A stretch of DNA of 64,000 nucleotides, from contig SXJP01000002.1 in NCBI GenBank assembly GCA_005779395.1, positions 62,001-126,000 of the forward strand, read 5' to 3'. Every line of letters begins with the position of its first letter. Within the stretch, counting starts at the first letter, position 1. The stretch is from Actinomycetota bacterium (GTDB lineage: Bacteria; Actinomycetota; Acidimicrobiia; IMCC26256; PALSA-610). The position numbers and the translations under genes are program-made. Below the pieces are notes generated by a model. It had not been told where the DNA came from, made no database searches, and saw only the letters and a list, made by a program, of their open reading frames with translations. Of this stretch, positions 51,780 through 60,893 are shown in pieces.

Positions 51780-54299
51780 GTGTCACTCACCGCCCCGACA
51801 GATTCCGTCCTGATAAATAGTCGCGAACGTTCACGCAATTTGGTTGCCATTGCAGTAGTGAGTCTCGCAGGACTACTGCTCGAGGTCGGTTACACACGAA
51901 TAGTTTCATACAAACTTTGGTACTACTACACCTACCTAGTCATCGGTCTCGCCCTGCTCGGAATCGGATCCGGTGGCATTGCAGTCACCTTGATCCCAGC
52001 GTTAAAGCGTGCTTCTTCGCGATCGATAATCGCCTTGTGTTCGATTTGGGGCGCGATCACGACACTCGGAGGAACCTTCGTCATCGCGAAATTGCGCATC
52101 GACACGGCAAGAATTTGGTCGCACGACGACTGGACACAAGCACGTTCCGCACTCAAACAGATCGCGAGCCTCGGAATTATCTGCTTCGCGATCTTCGCCA
52201 CCTTCGTCTCGCTGGGAATCATACTGTCGACACTGCTGGGCCGTGCACGTGAAGACATCGGCAAGCTCTACTTTGCCGATCTTGCCGCCGCCGGGCTCGC
52301 CTGTGTTATCGCCATCCCTCTGATTTCGGCGGTCGGGCCACCGACGGTGGTCATCATGGCGGCGGCGCTCTTTCTTGGAGTCGGACTCGTATTTCTGCCG
52401 CGAACGAGGGGCTTTGTCGTAGTCGCTCATGGCCTGATCGGTGGCCTCACGGCGGTGGTATTGGTCGCCATGCTCATCAACAACTCATTGATTCCGTCGA
52501 TTATTCCCGACACCAAAAAGATGGCCTTCGCCCCCTCGGAAAATTCGAGTAGCGATTGGGGTCCAGTGTTTCGCGTCGACGCTCTTGAGGTGCCAAATCC
52601 GCGCCCCGACTGGCCGGTACCTGGCACAAGCTGGCTGCTCTTGCATGATGCAACTTTCGGGGCTGGTATGCATCGGTTCGACGGTGACGCTGCCGCGCTC
52701 ACCTACTACGACACCGATCCACGACGTATCCCGTTCGAGGTCCTCGGCACGCCGCCAAGGAACGAACTAATTATTGGCTCCGCTGGAGGCAACGAGATTC
52801 TGGCGTCATTGCACTTCGGCGCGAAAGATATCGACGCAGTAGAGCTCAATCCTGTCACGGTGGAAATGCTTAAAGGCGACTTCGCTGACGAAACCGGCCA
52901 TCTCGCGGAACGCGAGGACGTGCACTTGCACCAAGGCGACGGTCGCACGTACCTCGCGCGATCCTACGAGAAGTACGACCTGATTTGGTTTGTTGCACCA
53001 GATAGCTACGCGGCCAACAACGCAGCCTCTTCGGGATCGTTTGTGCTTTCTGAGAGTTACCTCTACACATCTGAAATGATCGCCGAGAGCCTCGAACATC
53101 TCAGCGACAACGGACTAGTCGTTGTGCAATTCGGCGAGTTGCGTTTCGCAAACAAGGAACATCCCGAACAGGCTCGCCCTAACCGTACGTCGCGGTATCT
53201 CGCGACTGCGCGCCACGCCATGAACGGCCTTGACGGCTTCGAAGAGCCCGAAAACCACATCCTGGTAGCAGTCGAAGAGAGCGCTGGGGCGCAACCAGCA
53301 ATCGTACTGAAGAGGACTCCGTTCACAGAACAGCAAGTCGCGGATTTCGCAGAGACTGTGCCTCAGCTAAAGGACACGCGCCTGGTCTATGCGCCTGGAG
53401 TATTCAACGACGGCAGCTTCCCTGCACGCATCGCTGGTGCTACAGACGAGAAAGCAGTTGCAGAGATCGTCGCCTCGTATCCAGGCGAGATCGGTCCGAT
53501 TACAGATGATGGTCCGTTCTTCTGGCATTTCAAGAACTACCGAACAGTGCTAGGGGAAATGACCAACTCCTGGGATGGGCTCGATCCCGAGGACTCCATA
53601 GGAGAACGCGTACTAGTACTCCTCCTCGGGTTCGCGATCCTTTACGCAGCGGCTTTCCTCCTAGTGCCGTTCATTTTCGTCCGCAAGAAGTGGCGGGCGC
53701 TCCCAGCTAAGGGGCCGTCCGCGATCTTCTTCGCATGTCTCGGTTTCGGTTTCATGTTCTATGAAATCAGCATGATCCAGAGACTCGTTCAGTTCCTGGG
53801 CTACCCAACGATGTCGCTAACAGTCACCCTCGCGACGATTCTCATTACGACCGGAATTGGTGCCCTCGTTTCAAAGAGGTATTCCCAAAATCCAACTCGA
53901 GCATTGATTCGATGTCTCGGCGCGCTTGGGGTTCTAACTATCGCCTATCGATACGGACTCGCCGAGTTCACGGACTCGCTCTTAGGCGCAAGCGTCGGCT
54001 TGAGAATCCTAGTTTCAATCGTTGTGCTCGCTCCGCTGGGTTTCTGCCTCGGGATGTTCATGCCGCTAGGGCTTGGAACTGTTTCACAGCTCGGTGATGA
54101 CGGCGAGTCTTATACCGCATGGGCGTGGGCTGTGAACGGGTTCTTCTCAGTCATCGGATCTGTACTCACAACCATTTTGGCGATGGAATTCGGCTTCTCG
54201 ACCGTTCAAGCAATCGCGTGGTTCTTCTACGTAATTGCTGCCTTGAGCTTTGTTCGCCTCAACCGCCGCGTATCTCAAGGGCATTCGCTAGTCGCCTGA
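51780..54299 (+). CDS. Multi-pass membrane protein with spermidine-synthase-like domain
   Basis: An 839-residue protein in three parts: about seven N-terminal membrane helices (LVAIAVVSLAGLLLEVGYTR is the first), a soluble central domain of the spermidine-synthase/SAM-methyltransferase fold (ELIIGSAGGNEILAS then DAVELNPVTVEML and HQGDGRTYLARS), and about six C-terminal helices (FACLGFGFMFYEISMIQRL). The glycine loop GSAGG and the acidic end of strand 2 (ELNP) suit binding of SAM or decarboxylated SAM. I chose GTG 51780 with GAGGAG before it. Substrate unknown. The last 41 nt overlap the convergent gene. Confidence 0.8.
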   Translation: MSLTAPTDSVLINSRERSRNLVAIAVVSLAGLLLEVGYTRIVSYKLWYYYTYLVIGLALLGIGSGGIAVTLIPALKRASSRSIIALCSIWGAITTLGGTFVIAKLRIDTARIWSHDDWTQARSALKQIASLGIICFAIFATFVSLGIILSTLLGRAREDIGKLYFADLAAAGLACVIAIPLISAVGPPTVVIMAAALFLGVGLVFLPRTRGFVVVAHGLIGGLTAVVLVAMLINNSLIPSIIPDTKKMAFAPSENSSSDWGPVFRVDALEVPNPRPDWPVPGTSWLLLHDATFGAGMHRFDGDAAALTYYDTDPRRIPFEVLGTPPRNELIIGSAGGNEILASLHFGAKDIDAVELNPVTVEMLKGDFADETGHLAEREDVHLHQGDGRTYLARSYEKYDLIWFVAPDSYAANNAASSGSFVLSESYLYTSEMIAESLEHLSDNGLVVVQFGELRFANKEHPEQARPNRTSRYLATARHAMNGLDGFEEPENHILVAVEESAGAQPAIVLKRTPFTEQQVADFAETVPQLKDTRLVYAPGVFNDGSFPARIAGATDEKAVAEIVASYPGEIGPITDDGPFFWHFKNYRTVLGEMTNSWDGLDPEDSIGERVLVLLLGFAILYAAAFLLVPFIFVRKKWRALPAKGPSAIFFACLGFGFMFYEISMIQRLVQFLGYPTMSLTVTLATILITTGIGALVSKRYSQNPTRALIRCLGALGVLTIAYRYGLAEFTDSLLGASVGLRILVSIVVLAPLGFCLGMFMPLGLGTVSQLGDDGESYTAWAWAVNGFFSVIGSVLTTILAMEFGFSTVQAIAWFFYVIAALSFVRLNRRVSQGHSLVA

Positions 54300-55161
54300 A
54301 ATCTTCTTCGCGAACAGAACCAGAGTCGGTCAGTATCTGTACACAAACATGATTAGCGCCAGCTGCATGATGCTCATTAATCCGCGACGCGACGTAGTCG
54401 TCTGTACCCCACGCGACAATCGCGTCTACAAGGCGATCTGAGCCGCCATCGCTCCAATCGGACTCGTCGAAACCAAGTCGTTTCAGGTTGTTGGTGTAGT
54501 TCGGAAGACCGAGGTAGATCTGCATGCCCGCACGTGCGATCCGTCTCGCAGCATCACGATCGGTCGAAAGAACGACCATTTGTTCGGGCGCCAAGAGTGC
54601 GTCAGGACCGATCGCGTCACGCGCAATCTTGGTGTGGTCGGGTGTCGTGAAATACGGATGTGCACCATTGGCTTTGTCGCGTGACAGTTCGAGCATGCGC
54701 GGACCTAGCGCAGCAAGGACTCGCCCAGGAGATAGTTCTGCCTTCGGAGCGAAATAGAGCGCCGAGTCCATCCGATCCAAGTAGTCAACCATGTAGCTAT
54801 ATGGCTTTGTCCAGTCGTGCTTGCGAATACCGGCAACGAGGTGGCCGTGGCTCACACCGAGTCCTAGCAGAAATCGGCCTGGATACGACTCTGCAAGTGT
54901 CTGGTAGCTCGCGTTCATGGTCATTGGATCGCGGGCATAGATGTTGGCAATTCCCGTAGCGAGCTTTAGCGACGCCGTCCCTTGCAATAAGACCGACGAC
55001 ATGACGAAGGGATCGCGGCCAACTGCCTCTGCAATCCACAAGGCCCCGAAGCCAGCCTCCTCGATGATGCGCGCGGCCTGAACCGCGTCCGCAGTAGCGA
55101 GGGTATCGACCATCCCGTACCAGATGCCGTACTTCCCTATGTCTACTGACGGCTTAGCCAT
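54259..55161 (-). CDS. LLM-class F420-dependent oxidoreductase
   Basis: A 300-residue luciferase-like TIM-barrel protein of the F420-using type: YGIWYGMVDTLATADAVQAA, FGALWIAEAVGRDPF, LATGIANIYARDPMTM and LLGLGVSHG. The pattern matches mycobacterial proteins named TIGR03620. The cofactor assignment is by family and agrees with the F420 gene at the start of the window. Start at ATG 55161 with GGAG before it. It lies 24 nt downstream of the FGE gene on the same strand. Confidence 0.87.
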   Translation of the reverse strand: MAKPSVDIGKYGIWYGMVDTLATADAVQAARIIEEAGFGALWIAEAVGRDPFVMSSVLLQGTASLKLATGIANIYARDPMTMNASYQTLAESYPGRFLLGLGVSHGHLVAGIRKHDWTKPYSYMVDYLDRMDSALYFAPKAELSPGRVLAALGPRMLELSRDKANGAHPYFTTPDHTKIARDAIGPDALLAPEQMVVLSTDRDAARRIARAGMQIYLGLPNYTNNLKRLGFDESDWSDGGSDRLVDAIVAWGTDDYVASRINEHHAAGANHVCVQILTDSGSVREEDFRRLANALEIRGG

Positions 55162-55185
55162 CTTGTGCTCCATTCGTCTCAATAA

Positions 55186-56010
55186 TCACAGATCTTGGCC
55201 TCTGCTCTTCGCACAACGAAAGCCGACGTTTCCGCCTCCGCTATCGATGGCATTGCCCATGCGAGCCGCCGGTCGGAACCTACGGCAATAGGACTCATGA
55301 CAAAGATACGAACCGCCCTTCATCACGCGCCTCTCACCTGCGGCATCCTGGTCGGTCTCCCCAAAAACGTCGCTTGTCCACTCCCACACATTTCCTGTCG
55401 TGTTGTAGAGACCGAACCCATTCGGCCCGAATGCATCCACCGGACATGTTCCAAGCCAGCCATCTGCGCCTGTGTTGTTACTTGGGAAGACACCTTGGAA
55501 AACATTCATCTGGTGTTCGCCTCGCAACAACAGTTCGTCTCCCCAATGCCATGTCGTCTCAGTGCCGGCACGGGCTGCGAACTCCCACTCCGTCTCCGTT
55601 GGGAGCCGCGTGTTCGACCAATTGCAATATGCGGTTGCGTCGTGCCACGAGATGTGGACGACTGGATGGGTCAGTCGTTTTTCAAGAACAGAAGATTGTG
55701 GGCCCTCTGGATGCCGCCAAGAAGCGCCGAAGACTTGTCTCCACCATTCGGCACCAACTACACCGCGTGTTTCTGGGAAATCGTCAGGCAATAATCCACC
55801 AAAAACAAATGACCATCCGAAGTGCTCGGCGTCTGTGACGTGCCCGGTTGATCTTGTGAATTCCAGAAATGCTTCGTTGGTAACAGCAAACTTCGCGATC
55901 TCAAATGGTGCGACGGTCGCGGATCGCGGAATCTCTCCGTCACCCTCGTAGATCCAATCCGAAGTCTCGCCCATCATGAAGTCGCCGCCATCTAACGAGA
56001 TCATGTCCAT
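55186..56010 (-). CDS. Formylglycine-generating enzyme
   Basis: A 274-residue SUMF1/EgtB-like enzyme. Both active-site cysteines of true FGE are present: Cys237 and Cys242 in GGSYLCHESYCRRFRPAAR. Other blocks are FAVTNEAFLEFTRSTGHVTDAE, ARAGTETTWHWGDE and GNVWEWTSDVF. It converts a Cys in CxPxR motifs of sulfatases to formylglycine using copper. No sulfatase gene is in the window; the downstream LLM gene shares its strand. Start ATG 56010 lies 6 nt behind TAGTGT. Confidence 0.92.
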   Translation of the reverse strand: MDMISLDGGDFMMGETSDWIYEGDGEIPRSATVAPFEIAKFAVTNEAFLEFTRSTGHVTDAEHFGWSFVFGGLLPDDFPETRGVVGAEWWRQVFGASWRHPEGPQSSVLEKRLTHPVVHISWHDATAYCNWSNTRLPTETEWEFAARAGTETTWHWGDELLLRGEHQMNVFQGVFPSNNTGADGWLGTCPVDAFGPNGFGLYNTTGNVWEWTSDVFGETDQDAAGERRVMKGGSYLCHESYCRRFRPAARMGNAIDSGGGNVGFRCAKSRGQDL

Positions 56011-56016
56011 GCGACC

Positions 56017-56022
56017 ACACTA
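56017..56022 (-). promoter_or_regulatory. TAnnnT box before FGE
   Basis: TAGTGT on the minus strand, 6 nt from the ATG at 56010. Confidence 0.45.
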
Positions 56023-56057
56023 CGGAACCGTCTGCACAGTGCTCGCCTCAGAACATA

Positions 56058-56063
56058 TAGGGT
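56058..56063 (+). promoter_or_regulatory. TAnnnT box before SDR 56071
   Basis: TAGGGT, 7 nt from the ATG at 56071. Confidence 0.45.
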
Positions 56064-56070
56064 CAACTAC

Positions 56071-56877
56071 ATGTCAAACATTTGGAGCTACGAAGGACGT
56101 CGTGTCGTCATTACGGGTGGAGGCGGCGCAGGTATGGGCGCTGCGATCGTCACGGAACTAACCGACCTTGGCGCAGAGATTCATGTCATCGATCTCAAGG
56201 AGCCACCGGTTCCGGTAGCTAGCCACCAAGTCGTAGACCTGCGCGATCCAGACGCTACTTCTAATGCGATCGCCTCAATTCCGGGCGACATTCACGCGTT
56301 GTTCAACTGCGCTGGCCTTCCGGGCCCGCCATTCTCTGACGTAGATACGGTCCTCGTGAACTTTGCGGCATCGCGGCACGTCACCGAACTCTGCGCGCCT
56401 CGCATGCCGATCGGCAGCGCAGTAGTCAGCATTTCAAGTAGTGCAGGAGCGAGTTATGCGTTGAACGCTGACAAGTGGAAGCCCCTGCTCCTAACTAAAT
56501 CTTTCGACGATGCCCGGGCATGGTGTGAACAGAACCCCCAGGCAATAGCTTCGGGATACGCGCCGTCAAAGGAAATTCTCATTCTTTGGACTTTGTACGC
56601 CGCTCACGACTACAGCGAGCGTGGCATTCGATTGAACTGCACGAGCCCAGGCCCAACCGATACTCCGATGATGCCCGCCTTCGAAGATTTTGCGGGTGCA
56701 CCACTCATCGACCTGTTTGCCCGCGGTTTGGGCCGACGCTCAACACCGGAGGAACAGGCATACGTCTGCATTTTCCTCAACAGCCGCGCCGCAAGTTACA
56801 TAAACGGCGAAAATGTCGCGACCGACGGCGGCACCATGACAGCTGTCACCGCTGGTCGCATCAACCTCGACTTCTAG
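56071..56877 (+). CDS. SDR-family oxidoreductase (atypical)
   Basis: A 268-residue SDR with cofactor loop TGGGGAGMGAAI, NCAGLPG after strand 4 and YAPSKEILIL (Tyr-x3-Lys). About 45 residues separate the active-site serines (SISSSAGAS) from the Tyr, longer than in classical SDRs; this insertion and the acidic HVIDLKEPP suggest an NAD-linked 3-alpha-hydroxysteroid/carbonyl reductase-like subgroup. It lies 15 nt before the thiolase-like gene. Confidence 0.84.
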   Translation: MSNIWSYEGRRVVITGGGGAGMGAAIVTELTDLGAEIHVIDLKEPPVPVASHQVVDLRDPDATSNAIASIPGDIHALFNCAGLPGPPFSDVDTVLVNFAASRHVTELCAPRMPIGSAVVSISSSAGASYALNADKWKPLLLTKSFDDARAWCEQNPQAIASGYAPSKEILILWTLYAAHDYSERGIRLNCTSPGPTDTPMMPAFEDFAGAPLIDLFARGLGRRSTPEEQAYVCIFLNSRAASYINGENVATDGGTMTAVTAGRINLDF

Positions 56878-56892
56878 CTCGAATCGCAGGGC

Positions 56893-58356
56893 ATGCCGAT
56901 GGCGCCTAATGGCTTGATCGTTGGCGTCGGCGCGAGTCAGCAGGACGCCCCGGCGGGCTTGGGCGTTGACGCGATATCTCTCATGATCGACGCCGCCGAC
57001 AGCGCTGGCGCCGACTCGGGCAACGCGAACATCCTCAGACGCGTCGAGAGTGTATTTGTGACGCAAGGAACCTGGGTCAACACGGCAGACGCCGCGGCGA
57101 TCGCATCCTCAATTGGAGCGCCCAACGCGAGAACAAGTCTCGTTGAACTCGGCATCCCTCAGCAAGCTCTTATCGACCTAGCCCTTGGGGCAATCGCTCG
57201 AGGCGAGATCGACGTTGCGCTCGTGTTGGGCGGTGAAGCAAAGTCACGAGACGACAAAGCCCGTCGAGCTGGACTGTCTTTACCTCAGACGACGCGCCCA
57301 GTTGGCATGTCGGTCGAAGTCCTTTCACCAGATACCGAAATCGTGGCCGACATTGAGATCAATGCCGGATTTGTTGTCCCAGTACAGCAATACGCAGCGA
57401 TCGATAATGCTCTGCGGTTTGCTGAAGGCGTATCGATCGCCGAGCACTTCCACCAGATCGACGCTTTGTGGTCGAGGTTCGATTCGGTTGCTTCCAGCAA
57501 TCCGGAAGCGCTGTACGCAGCCGGCCGCTCAGCTCAGCAACTCCGAGAGGTTTCGTCGACGAATCGCGCTATCGCTTTCCCTTACAACAAGCATCACGCA
57601 ACTCAGTGGAGTGTCGACCAGGCGGGCGCGCTACTCCTCTGTTCCGAAGCAGTCGCCGACGAACTCCGGATCGAGAGGGAACGACGGATCTATCCGCTCG
57701 TATCTTTGGAATCGAGCCATAGCGTCTCCTTGTCCAAACGCAGTGACCTTCATCGTTGGCAAGCGATGGGCGTTCTTAGGTTTGCTGCTGAGAAGCATCT
57801 CGCGATAGAACTCCGGGAACTCGACTTTGCGGAGTTATACAGCTGTTTTCCGGCAGCTGTGAGAGTGCAACAACGCGAACTCGGTCTTGACTTAGCCAGC
57901 ACTCCAACACTTACCGGAGGTATGCCGTTTGCTGGCGGTCCGTTTAACAACTTCGTGTTCAATGCGACCGCAAGGATGGTCAAAGAGCTTCGCACGAATC
58001 CCGGCACAAAGGGGCTCGTGACGACTGTCAGCGGTCTGCTCACAAAACCGGGCCTCGCCGTCTATTCAACCGAGCGTGGAAGGAAACCTTGCTTGCTGGC
58101 TGATCTTAAGGACGAGTCAGCGCAAGCCACTCCGACAAGGCCAACACAAGCCAACTATCGCGGCAGGGCGAAAGTTGCTACCTATACGGTAAGACCCTCT
58201 TTGGGTACCGAGACAGAGATTCTCGTTGTGGCCGATACCCCCGAAGGGACGCGGATCGTCGCGACGATCGCCGACGACACTGTCGCAAAACACGCTTGCC
58301 ACGAAGAGTTCATCGGCACAGAGATTTCCGTTAAGGGCCTTGTAGCGACAGTTTGA
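56893..58356 (+). CDS. Thiolase-like protein with C-terminal extension (TLP1-like)
   Basis: A 487-residue protein of the thiolase superfamily, longer than the 390-430 residues of normal thiolases. The N-terminal domain shows VGVGASQQDAP and LVLGGEAKSRDD; the second half shows ELYSCFPAAVRVQQREL and TGGMPFAGGPFNNFV where thiolases have NxxGGAIAxGHP. The standard nucleophilic Cys and the GHP His are not at their usual places, so catalysis is doubtful or different. The last 90 residues form a separate beta-rich domain, as in mycobacterial thiolase-like protein type 1. Confidence 0.75.
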   Translation: MPMAPNGLIVGVGASQQDAPAGLGVDAISLMIDAADSAGADSGNANILRRVESVFVTQGTWVNTADAAAIASSIGAPNARTSLVELGIPQQALIDLALGAIARGEIDVALVLGGEAKSRDDKARRAGLSLPQTTRPVGMSVEVLSPDTEIVADIEINAGFVVPVQQYAAIDNALRFAEGVSIAEHFHQIDALWSRFDSVASSNPEALYAAGRSAQQLREVSSTNRAIAFPYNKHHATQWSVDQAGALLLCSEAVADELRIERERRIYPLVSLESSHSVSLSKRSDLHRWQAMGVLRFAAEKHLAIELRELDFAELYSCFPAAVRVQQRELGLDLASTPTLTGGMPFAGGPFNNFVFNATARMVKELRTNPGTKGLVTTVSGLLTKPGLAVYSTERGRKPCLLADLKDESAQATPTRPTQANYRGRAKVATYTVRPSLGTETEILVVADTPEGTRIVATIADDTVAKHACHEEFIGTEISVKGLVATV

Positions 58357-58488
58357 GTCAGCCTCAAGTTAGGCCAATAGGGCAAGCGCTAAACGATACG
58401 AAGGCCATAGAGCAACCAACGAGTTGCCCGCATGGCTGAAATGCCAGCGCAGAAATTGAACCTGCACATATTGAGGCTGCAGATTCGA

Positions 58489-58512
58489 TGGCCGTAGATG
58501 TTTCCACGGCCA
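58489..58512. terminator. Hairpin between convergent genes
   Basis: TGGCCGT and ACGGCCA form a 7-bp stem with a 10-base loop, in the 164-bp gap between the thiolase-like gene and the PI-PLC gene, 9 nt before the latter's stop. The rest of the gap holds nothing I recognise. Confidence 0.4.
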
Positions 58513-58520
58513 CTCCCATA

Positions 58521-59819
58521 TCAGAGTTCTAAGAGATCGTTCCGGCAAGCCAGCCCAGCCATGATGGGGTTGCAACGCGCCGGGCTACCGCCTGGAATTT
58601 TGGCGACATAGTTCGTCCCGAACGTCTCTGCCCTCCCAACGACTGGATAGTCAGTACTCAGCCACTGCGCTCCACTCGCTAATGCAGCGTCGCGTTGGAC
58701 CGTGTCACCCGTCCGTGCTTGCACGGTGTCAACGTCAGTGCGCGTCCGAACTAGGTAGCCCTTGCGCACAACCGCTTGGATAGCCGCGACATTCTCCCCA
58801 GTTGGGTCATTCATTTTCACGAAAGCAGCGTCTGCATTGCCTGGCGCAGCGTTGGTGAATAACACACGGCCAGCTAACGACGCATGTTCTACCAAGTAAG
58901 CATCTCGACTGGCGCCTTCATTGTCCATGAGGAACATGACCTGACCACGCGCTTCGGCGAGCGTCGGCCAGCCATCGTTGAGCACTGCGGCTTCGAGCGT
59001 TGTTGCGTTGCCGCGAACGTCGTCGGGCGTGATCATCTTGTCTTCCGCGAAGACAGAACGAATCTCGGCATCGAGCGCGTCGAGCAAAGCTGTCGTGTAA
59101 GGAATCGGTTGAACAAATCCCGCGTTCACCGGGTCCGGGATCACGTCCTCTTTCAACTCGAGCAGAATCGCGATTGGCAAATGACTTGTGTTCGCATCCG
59201 ACCATGACTTGACCTGATTGAGGCAGTCGACGAGGGTCAGGCAGGTCGTCTCATAATCGACCTCTTGCACATGAAAGACTTTGAAACCGGGCAAGTCAAG
59301 TTCTGGTATTCCCGATGCGATCGGTACACCCAGTAGCCCGCCAAGGTGACGGTCGGCGAAACGCCCTCCGTCAGGATCGGCGAACACATCGAGTTCAATC
59401 TGACGAATACCTTCGTCTGAGAACTGCTGGCTTAACGGTGAATGGCTGTACTCAAGAGACGCCGCGAGGTCGGCGTCGAAAGCCTCCAGCGCAGACCAGA
59501 GCGGTTCCTTCCCTTGGATGTGGTACGAGTTGTGCGAACCCATCACCTGAATCTGATTGATCCGCAAACAATTCTGTGCGAGGAATTCGGGGATATTCTC
59601 CTCGGCTCCAACTGTGACCGTTTCAGCCGCCTGCGAAGCCGTCGCCCCATCGCCGGGCAAGCCAAGCTTCTCGGGCGAATAGTCAGCGCAACTGTGCTCG
59701 GTCGCCGACGGCACTTCGCGTACCGACCCGTCGCTGCAGCTAGAGACAACAAATATCGCTACGAACACCGACAGGAGCCAAGCGACTCGAGACTTGCGCG
59801 AGGAGAATGTCGTGACCAT
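58521..59819 (-). CDS. Ca2+-dependent PI-PLC-like lipoprotein
   Basis: A 432-residue exported protein: hydrophobic signal (VAWLLSVFVAIFVVS) and lipobox VSSC at about residue 28. The domain matches the Ca2+-dependent PI-PLC1 family: QVMGSHNSYHIQ (first catalytic His), IRQIELDVFADPDGG (Ca-binding Glu/Asp) and FKVFHVQEVDYETTC (second His), then STDYPVVG near the end. It would cleave phosphodiesters outside the cell membrane. ATG 59819 is preferred over 59840 for the signal peptide. Confidence 0.85.
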   Translation of the reverse strand: MVTTFSSRKSRVAWLLSVFVAIFVVSSCSDGSVREVPSATEHSCADYSPEKLGLPGDGATASQAAETVTVGAEENIPEFLAQNCLRINQIQVMGSHNSYHIQGKEPLWSALEAFDADLAASLEYSHSPLSQQFSDEGIRQIELDVFADPDGGRFADRHLGGLLGVPIASGIPELDLPGFKVFHVQEVDYETTCLTLVDCLNQVKSWSDANTSHLPIAILLELKEDVIPDPVNAGFVQPIPYTTALLDALDAEIRSVFAEDKMITPDDVRGNATTLEAAVLNDGWPTLAEARGQVMFLMDNEGASRDAYLVEHASLAGRVLFTNAAPGNADAAFVKMNDPTGENVAAIQAVVRKGYLVRTRTDVDTVQARTGDTVQRDAALASGAQWLSTDYPVVGRAETFGTNYVAKIPGGSPARCNPIMAGLACRNDLLEL

Positions 59820-59876
59820 CAAGGGAGTCTGCCACCACACACACAGCTTGGGCTAAACACGCCACAGCGAGACTGA

Positions 59877-59882
59877 TACCGT
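59877..59882 (+). promoter_or_regulatory. TAnnnT box before DUF3054 gene
   Basis: TACCGT, 7 nt from the ATG at 59890. Confidence 0.45.
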
Positions 59883-59889
59883 CGAGCGG

Positions 59890-60267
59890 ATGAGCAAAGC
59901 AATTGCCCTCGATACGGGAGCAATCTTGTTGTTTGTGGCAATCGGAGGGCGTAGCCACGGCCAGTCAAATTCAGTAAGCGCGCTCCTTGAGATCGCTGCA
60001 CCGTTTCTCATCGCTCTATGTATCGCTTGGCTGATATCGCGCGCCTGGGAGCAACCAACAGCGATAAGGACAGCACTTCTCATTTGGCCGATCACCATGG
60101 TCATCGGCATCGGCCTCAGAAGGTTCGCATTCGAACGAGGAATCGCAACGGGTTTCATCATCGTCAGCACCGCGATTCTTGGTCTCTTGTTCGTAGGCTG
60201 GCGAGGGCTACATAACCTTGTCAGCGCTCAGTTCGGCCGCACCGACGATCTTTCTGCAGACTTATAG
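59890..60267 (+). CDS. DUF3054 membrane protein
   Basis: A 125-residue protein with four hydrophobic helices. The DUF3054 pattern is clear: LLFVAIGGRSHGQS, ALLEIAAPFLIALCIAWLIS, WPITMVIGIGLRRFAFERG and a last helix ending in GWRGL. The family is common in Actinobacteria; function unknown. thrH begins 2 nt after its stop. Confidence 0.85.
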   Translation: MSKAIALDTGAILLFVAIGGRSHGQSNSVSALLEIAAPFLIALCIAWLISRAWEQPTAIRTALLIWPITMVIGIGLRRFAFERGIATGFIIVSTAILGLLFVGWRGLHNLVSAQFGRTDDLSADL

Positions 60268-60269
60268 TC

Positions 60270-60884
60270 ATGACCAGCAGAGATCACCTTCAATCTGTAG
60301 TGACCCTCGACCTTGAGGGAGTGTTGGTACCCGAAATCTGGATCGCTGTCGCAAACCGCACAGGCATTTCCGAACTCGCACGCACTACACGCGACGAGCC
60401 CGACTACGACGTGCTCATGAAGTACCGATTGGCGATCCTCGAGTCACGTGGCTTGAGGCTCAGCGACATCACAACGGTAATTTCAGACCTATCGCCAGAG
60501 CCTGGAGCCGTCGAGTTCCTCAACGAGTTGCGTAGCCACACACAGGTCTTGATTCTCTCGGACACGTTCGAACAGTTCGCCAAACCGCTCATGGCCCAAC
60601 TCGGATGGCCAACCTTGTTTTGCCATCGTCTCGTTGTTGATTCTGAATCAAGAGTCACTGACTACCAATTGCGGATGCCCGACCAGAAGCGCTTCGCTGT
60701 CGAGGCTCTTCATTCACTCAACTATCGCGTTGTCGCAGCTGGCGACTCATACAACGACACTGCGATGCTTGGAGCTGCCGACAAGGGAATCTTGTTTCGG
60801 TCGCCGCCGAACGTGATTGCGGAATTTCCGCAGTTCGAGTCGTGCGTCGAATATGCGGATCTGCTTGCGCTGATCGGTGTCTGA
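60270..60884 (+). CDS. thrH: ThrH-type phosphoserine phosphatase/homoserine phosphotransferase
   Basis: A 204-residue HAD-superfamily protein. Motif I is LDLEGVLVPEIW (nucleophile Asp and a Glu in place of the second Asp, as in ThrH), motif II is LILSDTF, motif III the Lys in DQKRFAVEAL and motif IV AAGDSYNDTAML. ThrH dephosphorylates phosphoserine and can transfer the phosphate to homoserine. Coupled to the DUF3054 gene. Confidence 0.9.
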   Translation: MTSRDHLQSVVTLDLEGVLVPEIWIAVANRTGISELARTTRDEPDYDVLMKYRLAILESRGLRLSDITTVISDLSPEPGAVEFLNELRSHTQVLILSDTFEQFAKPLMAQLGWPTLFCHRLVVDSESRVTDYQLRMPDQKRFAVEALHSLNYRVVAAGDSYNDTAMLGAADKGILFRSPPNVIAEFPQFESCVEYADLLALIGV

Positions 60885-60893
60885 CTCGCGACA

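Noticed and set aside
58357..58488. Possible tRNA or small RNA in the gap between the thiolase-like and PI-PLC genes
   Set aside because: No cloverleaf, no T-loop motif and only short stems; I see nothing beyond the terminator-like hairpin.
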